DNA from: Bacillus sp. AFS041924
Lineage (GTDB): Bacteria > Bacillota > Bacilli > Bacillales > Bacillaceae_G
Assembly: GCF_002577195.1 (NCBI RefSeq)
Contig: NZ_NULG01000124.1
Coordinates: 9,147-43,567, forward strand
Length of the DNA: 34,421 nucleotides
Direction: 5' to 3'
Part shown: positions 32,401-34,421 of the stretch, piece by piece
Layout: each line of letters starts with the position of its first letter
How positions within the stretch are numbered: position 1 is the stretch's first letter
Program-made: the position numbers and the translations under genes
The notes under the pieces: generated by a model
Told to the model about the DNA's origin: nothing
The model's database searches: none
Seen by the model: only the letters and a program-made list of their open reading frames with translations

Positions 32401-32484
32401 ATGGAAGGGAAAACATCACGTGAATTTATTTTAATTGTGATCCTATTTATTTTGCTAATCATAATTGGGTGTTCATGTTTATAA
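32401..32484 (+). CDS. YjcZ-family-like small sporulation membrane peptide (first of two)
   Basis: 27 residues: a short polar start (MEGKTSREF), then one hydrophobic helix LIVILFILLIIIG and the ending CSCL. The pattern LIVxLFILLIIxGCxC is that of the YjcZ family of small sporulation proteins. Start ATG 32401 is supported by AGGAGGG at 32387-32393 with 7-base spacing. The Gly-rich N-terminus of typical YjcZ members is absent here, so this is the divergent copy. Function unknown; likely mother-cell membrane or coat. Confidence 0.7.
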   Translation: MEGKTSREFILIVILFILLIIIGCSCL

Positions 32485-32530
32485 GCAATATGAATCTTCG
32501 AAAATGAAGGTTATTTATACATTTGCCCAG

Positions 32531-32557
32531 ACCATTTTTTACGACACGCATAAGATA
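32531..32557 (+). promoter_or_regulatory. Sigma-K-like promoter of the second YjcZ gene
   Basis: ACC (32531-32533) and CATAAGATA (32549-32557), with 16 bases between AC and CATA. CATAAGATA fits CATANNNTA exactly. It lies 16 bases before the ribosome binding site of the second copy. Confidence 0.5.
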
Positions 32558-32585
32558 AGATATGTAGCAAAAGGAGGTGTGAATG

Positions 32586-32672
32586 ATGGGCGTAGGATTC
32601 CATGGTGGAGGATTTGCGTTAATCGTTGTATTGTTCATCTTATTAATTATCGTAGGAGCAGCTTGCATCTAA
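32586..32672 (+). CDS. YjcZ-family small sporulation protein (second of two)
   Basis: 28 residues from ATG 32586 (or 29 from ATG 32583). A Gly-rich head (GVGFHGGG) is followed by FALIVVLFILLIIVGAACI, the characteristic YjcZ hydrophobic helix. AAAGGAGGTG (32570-32579) is a very strong ribosome binding site; spacing is 8 bases to 32586. It follows a paralogue at 32401-32484 and precedes a strong terminator. Such peptides are known from spores of several Bacillus species, but their action is not established. Confidence 0.85.
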   Translation: MGVGFHGGGFALIVVLFILLIIVGAACI

Positions 32673-32695
32673 TTTGTAAATAAGACAAATATTCG

Positions 32696-32727
32696 ACCGG
32701 AGGTATTGTACCTCCGGTTGAGTTTTT
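32696..32727 (+). terminator. Intrinsic terminator after the YjcZ pair
   Basis: ACCGGAGGTA-TTG-TACCTCCGGT, a perfect stem of about 10 bp, followed by TGAGTTTTTT. Confidence 0.92.
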
Positions 32728-32859
32728 TAAAGATAATAATTTTATATTAAATTAATCTACTATTTACTTAGTGTTATTTTGAATAGTAATGAGAAGTGAG
32801 CCTGAGGATTTAAAAGAAGTATTTATGTGAAAATTTGAACAAAAGTGGCCGAAATAAAA

Positions 32860-32900
32860 AGCGGAAGGATTGATTTAATCTTGCCCCGCTTCTATTTTTT
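32860..32900. terminator. Terminator-like hairpin downstream of scoC
   Basis: AGCGG...CCGCT with an inner AGGATT/AATCTT stem. T runs follow on the plus strand (ATTTTTT) and on the minus strand (TTTTTATTT). It is probably the scoC terminator on the minus strand. Confidence 0.6.
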
Positions 32901-32949
32901 ACAACTACAAGGACAAATCAACTCGCAATTGCCATTTTTAAAGAAGAAA

Positions 32950-33510
32950 TTAAGGTTTTTTTATTAAACGATGATCTTCTTCAATAAATTCTTTATCTAT
33001 ATTACCTAATGTTGTTTCAAAAATATCCATAAAATCTTTTCCGTAAATATTACGTAAAATAGCCATAATTTCCATATTTTCTGGAAATTTACCATAAAAT
33101 TCTTTTAATGGTAAAGTACCTTGAAAAACAGAATTTGTCTCTGGATCAAATTCTCCTAGTATCTCTAAAAGCATATTTTTACCTTTTTCTGTTAATTCAA
33201 TATAAGTGTTACGTTTATCTTCTACTTTTTTAGAAAACACTAATAAACCACGTTCTTCTAGCTTTTTAGAGAAGTTAAAAGCAGTTGATACGTGCATTAC
33301 ACCAAATTTAGCAATTTCAGAAATAGACGCACCCTTTAAATGGAAGGCGATCATTAAAATATGATGTTCATTGATATTTAAATCATAGGGTTTGATCCAT
33401 TGCTGCCAGTCCTTTTCAACTGACTTCCATAATGCTTTAGAAATTTGGGCAATTCTTTGACTAAAAATCAAAGCTTCTTTCATTGTGTATATTTTTTGTT
33501 CAGTTTTCAT
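32950..33510 (-). CDS. scoC: ScoC (Hpr), MarR-type transition-state regulator
   Basis: 186 residues. The winged-HTH core is nearly the same as B. subtilis Hpr/ScoC as I recall it: [50 protein letters not shown]. ScoC represses extracellular protease and sporulation-linked genes during transition to stationary phase. The C-terminus is about 15 residues shorter than in B. subtilis. A TTG at 33513 precedes ATG 33510; AAGAAGG with 7-base spacing favours the ATG. Confidence 0.94.
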   Translation of the reverse strand: MKTEQKIYTMKEALIFSQRIAQISKALWKSVEKDWQQWIKPYDLNINEHHILMIAFHLKGASISEIAKFGVMHVSTAFNFSKKLEERGLLVFSKKVEDKRNTYIELTEKGKNMLLEILGEFDPETNSVFQGTLPLKEFYGKFPENMEIMAILRNIYGKDFMDIFETTLGNIDKEFIEEDHRLIKKP

Positions 33511-33810
33511 CAATTCACCTTCTTTTCTATTTAACTATCTATTTATTATTATGCCAATAATATGTGAATAAATAAAGAACTTTTAGTTAGAATTTTTAAA
33601 AATTTTCACAAAGTCGTTGATAAAATTCTACAATTTTATATTATAATTAAGTGTTATAGGTTGGTAAAAGTATGTTTATATAATAATTTTAGCGAAAGCA
33701 TAGAGAGATTGTCGAAAAAATATTAATGGTAATATAGTAAATATATAATAATAATCTTTAAAAATATAGTGTAAAATGCAGAAAATAGATGGTATTTTAA
33801 TGAAAAAAAG
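33511..33810. other. AT-rich region upstream of scoC
   Basis: About 300 bases, very AT-rich, without a credible gene on either strand. It should hold the scoC promoter (minus strand), but several AT-rich -10-like sequences compete and none has a clear -35. Confidence 0.4.
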
Positions 33811-33845
33811 AAAAACAGGAGAATTTTATCCTCCTGTTTTTCTAT
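33811..33845. terminator. Terminator of hit
   Basis: AAAAACAGGAG-N9-CTCCTGTTTTT, an 11-bp stem; on the minus strand it is followed by CTTTTTTTC. Confidence 0.88.
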
Positions 33846-33863
33846 TTAAATGGAAAAAATTTA

Positions 33864-34301
33864 TTATTTTTTAATAACATTATTTTCAATTGATTTTGCC
33901 ATCTCTTGAAGCGTTTCATTTGTGTATTGATCTTGGTTTGATTGCCACTTTACATCAAAGCCATCATTTTTTCCATATCGTGGTAAAATATGCATATGAT
34001 AATGAAATACAGTTTGACCTGAAACTTCACCACTATTATTAATAATATTTACACCTTGAACATTAAATGTTTCTTTCATCGCATTAGCAATTAGTGGCAC
34101 TTTTTTAAAGTATGTACTTGCTGTTAATTCACTCATTTCGAATATGTTTTCAACATGATCCTTAGGAATAACTAATGTGTGCCCTTTAGTAACTTGGCTT
34201 AAGTCTAAAAAGGCTAAAACATCATCATCCTCGTATACTTTTGAAGCTGGGATGCTACCTTCTACGATTTTGCAAAAAATACAATTAGCGTCATGAGTCA
34301 T
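33864..34301 (-). CDS. hit: Hit, histidine-triad (HIT) nucleotide-binding protein
   Basis: 145 residues, Hint-type size, matching B. subtilis Hit. The active-site triad HYHMHIL is at 100-106; Cys7-x2-Cys10 (CIFC) near the N-terminus is the zinc-site half seen in bacterial Hint proteins. It probably hydrolyses nucleoside phosphoramidates or aminoacyl-adenylates. The open frame extends to 34319, but ATG 34301 behind AAAGGGAG is the start. In B. subtilis it is divergent from ecsA, which would begin beyond the window end. Confidence 0.93.
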   Translation of the reverse strand: MTHDANCIFCKIVEGSIPASKVYEDDDVLAFLDLSQVTKGHTLVIPKDHVENIFEMSELTASTYFKKVPLIANAMKETFNVQGVNIINNSGEVSGQTVFHYHMHILPRYGKNDGFDVKWQSNQDQYTNETLQEMAKSIENNVIKK

Positions 34302-34421
34302 CTTATAACTCCCTTTCACTTTTTTCCTTATTTTAACATATGCGTTGGTTTAAGGGGAAATAGGCGTAGTAAATTAGAAAAAAACAAGAAGCAACCTACG
34401 TTTTGGAAATATACAATAGGT

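Noticed and set aside
32893-32960. Minus-strand Cys-rich reading (NGNCELICPCSCKK) after scoC
   Set aside because: It resembles the tail of a small Cys-rich peptide, but there is a stop directly upstream and no start codon or ribosome binding site; at most a relic.
33709-33716. TTGTCGAA, a Spo0A-box-like sequence upstream of scoC
   Set aside because: A 7-8 base match in AT-rich DNA about 200 bases from the gene, with no second box; too weak to claim.

Overview
The window is AT-rich DNA from an endospore-forming, Gram-positive member of the Bacillaceae. The evidence is strong AAGGAGG-type ribosome binding sites, sigma-A, sigma-54, sigma-G and sigma-K promoter-like sequences, CcpA cre boxes, an alpha/beta-type spore protein, YheC/YheD, YhaL and YjcZ sporulation proteins, ScoC (Hpr) and PrsA. 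From about 19 kb to the end the gene content follows the yhe-yha-prsA-scoC-hit region of Bacillus subtilis with genes missing. A Bacillus cereus-like or Gottfriedia-like bacterium is my inference; the species cannot be proven here.

Layout. 1-6.7 kb: a ketone-body/3-hydroxybutyrate catabolic cluster (GntP-type permease, ScoA, ScoB, 3-hydroxybutyrate dehydrogenase, a sigma-54-dependent activator and an acetyl-CoA acetyltransferase). A good -24/-12 promoter and a perfect cre box precede it, so an inducer-driven sigma-54 switch under carbon catabolite control is likely. 6.7-8.9 kb: serC-serA on the minus strand, translationally coupled. 9.1-10.6 kb: a disturbed stretch with a split membrane/HD-GYP gene, a probable broken small gene, an intergenic repeat and a MerR gene with an abnormal start. 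10.6-13.8 kb: the MerR regulator followed by two CBS-domain proteins of the CNNM/CorC magnesium-transport type. 14.0-16.3 kb: tcyABC-like L-cystine ABC transporter. 16.4-17.0 kb: a sigma-G-type SASP gene and a cysteine-rich mini-protein. 17.0-19.2 kb (minus): MsmX, the shared sugar-ABC ATPase, with promoter and cre box, and a PucR-type regulator. 19.4-24.1 kb (minus): four consecutive YheC/YheD-type ATP-grasp genes behind a sigma-K-like promoter. 24.2-34.4 kb: yheA, yhaX, hemZ, yhaR, yrrS-like, yhzD, yhaM, yhaL, prsA, two mini-genes of the YjcZ family, scoC and hit.

Points most worth a second look: the four-gene YheC/YheD operon with complete ATP-grasp residues and no known substrate; a structured intergenic repeat present at 1-70 and, inverted, at 19234-19304, with interleaved complementary arms; a hairpin placed exactly between the ribosome binding site and the TTG start of the CNNM gene; three apparent single-G losses within 1.1 kb (9.5-10.6 kb); an orphan terminator in the leader of the corC-like gene; a yhaR ribosome binding site buried in a terminator-like hairpin; and a HAD protein (YhaX) without its nucleophilic aspartate.

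No tRNA, rRNA, CRISPR array, insertion sequence or prophage gene was seen.
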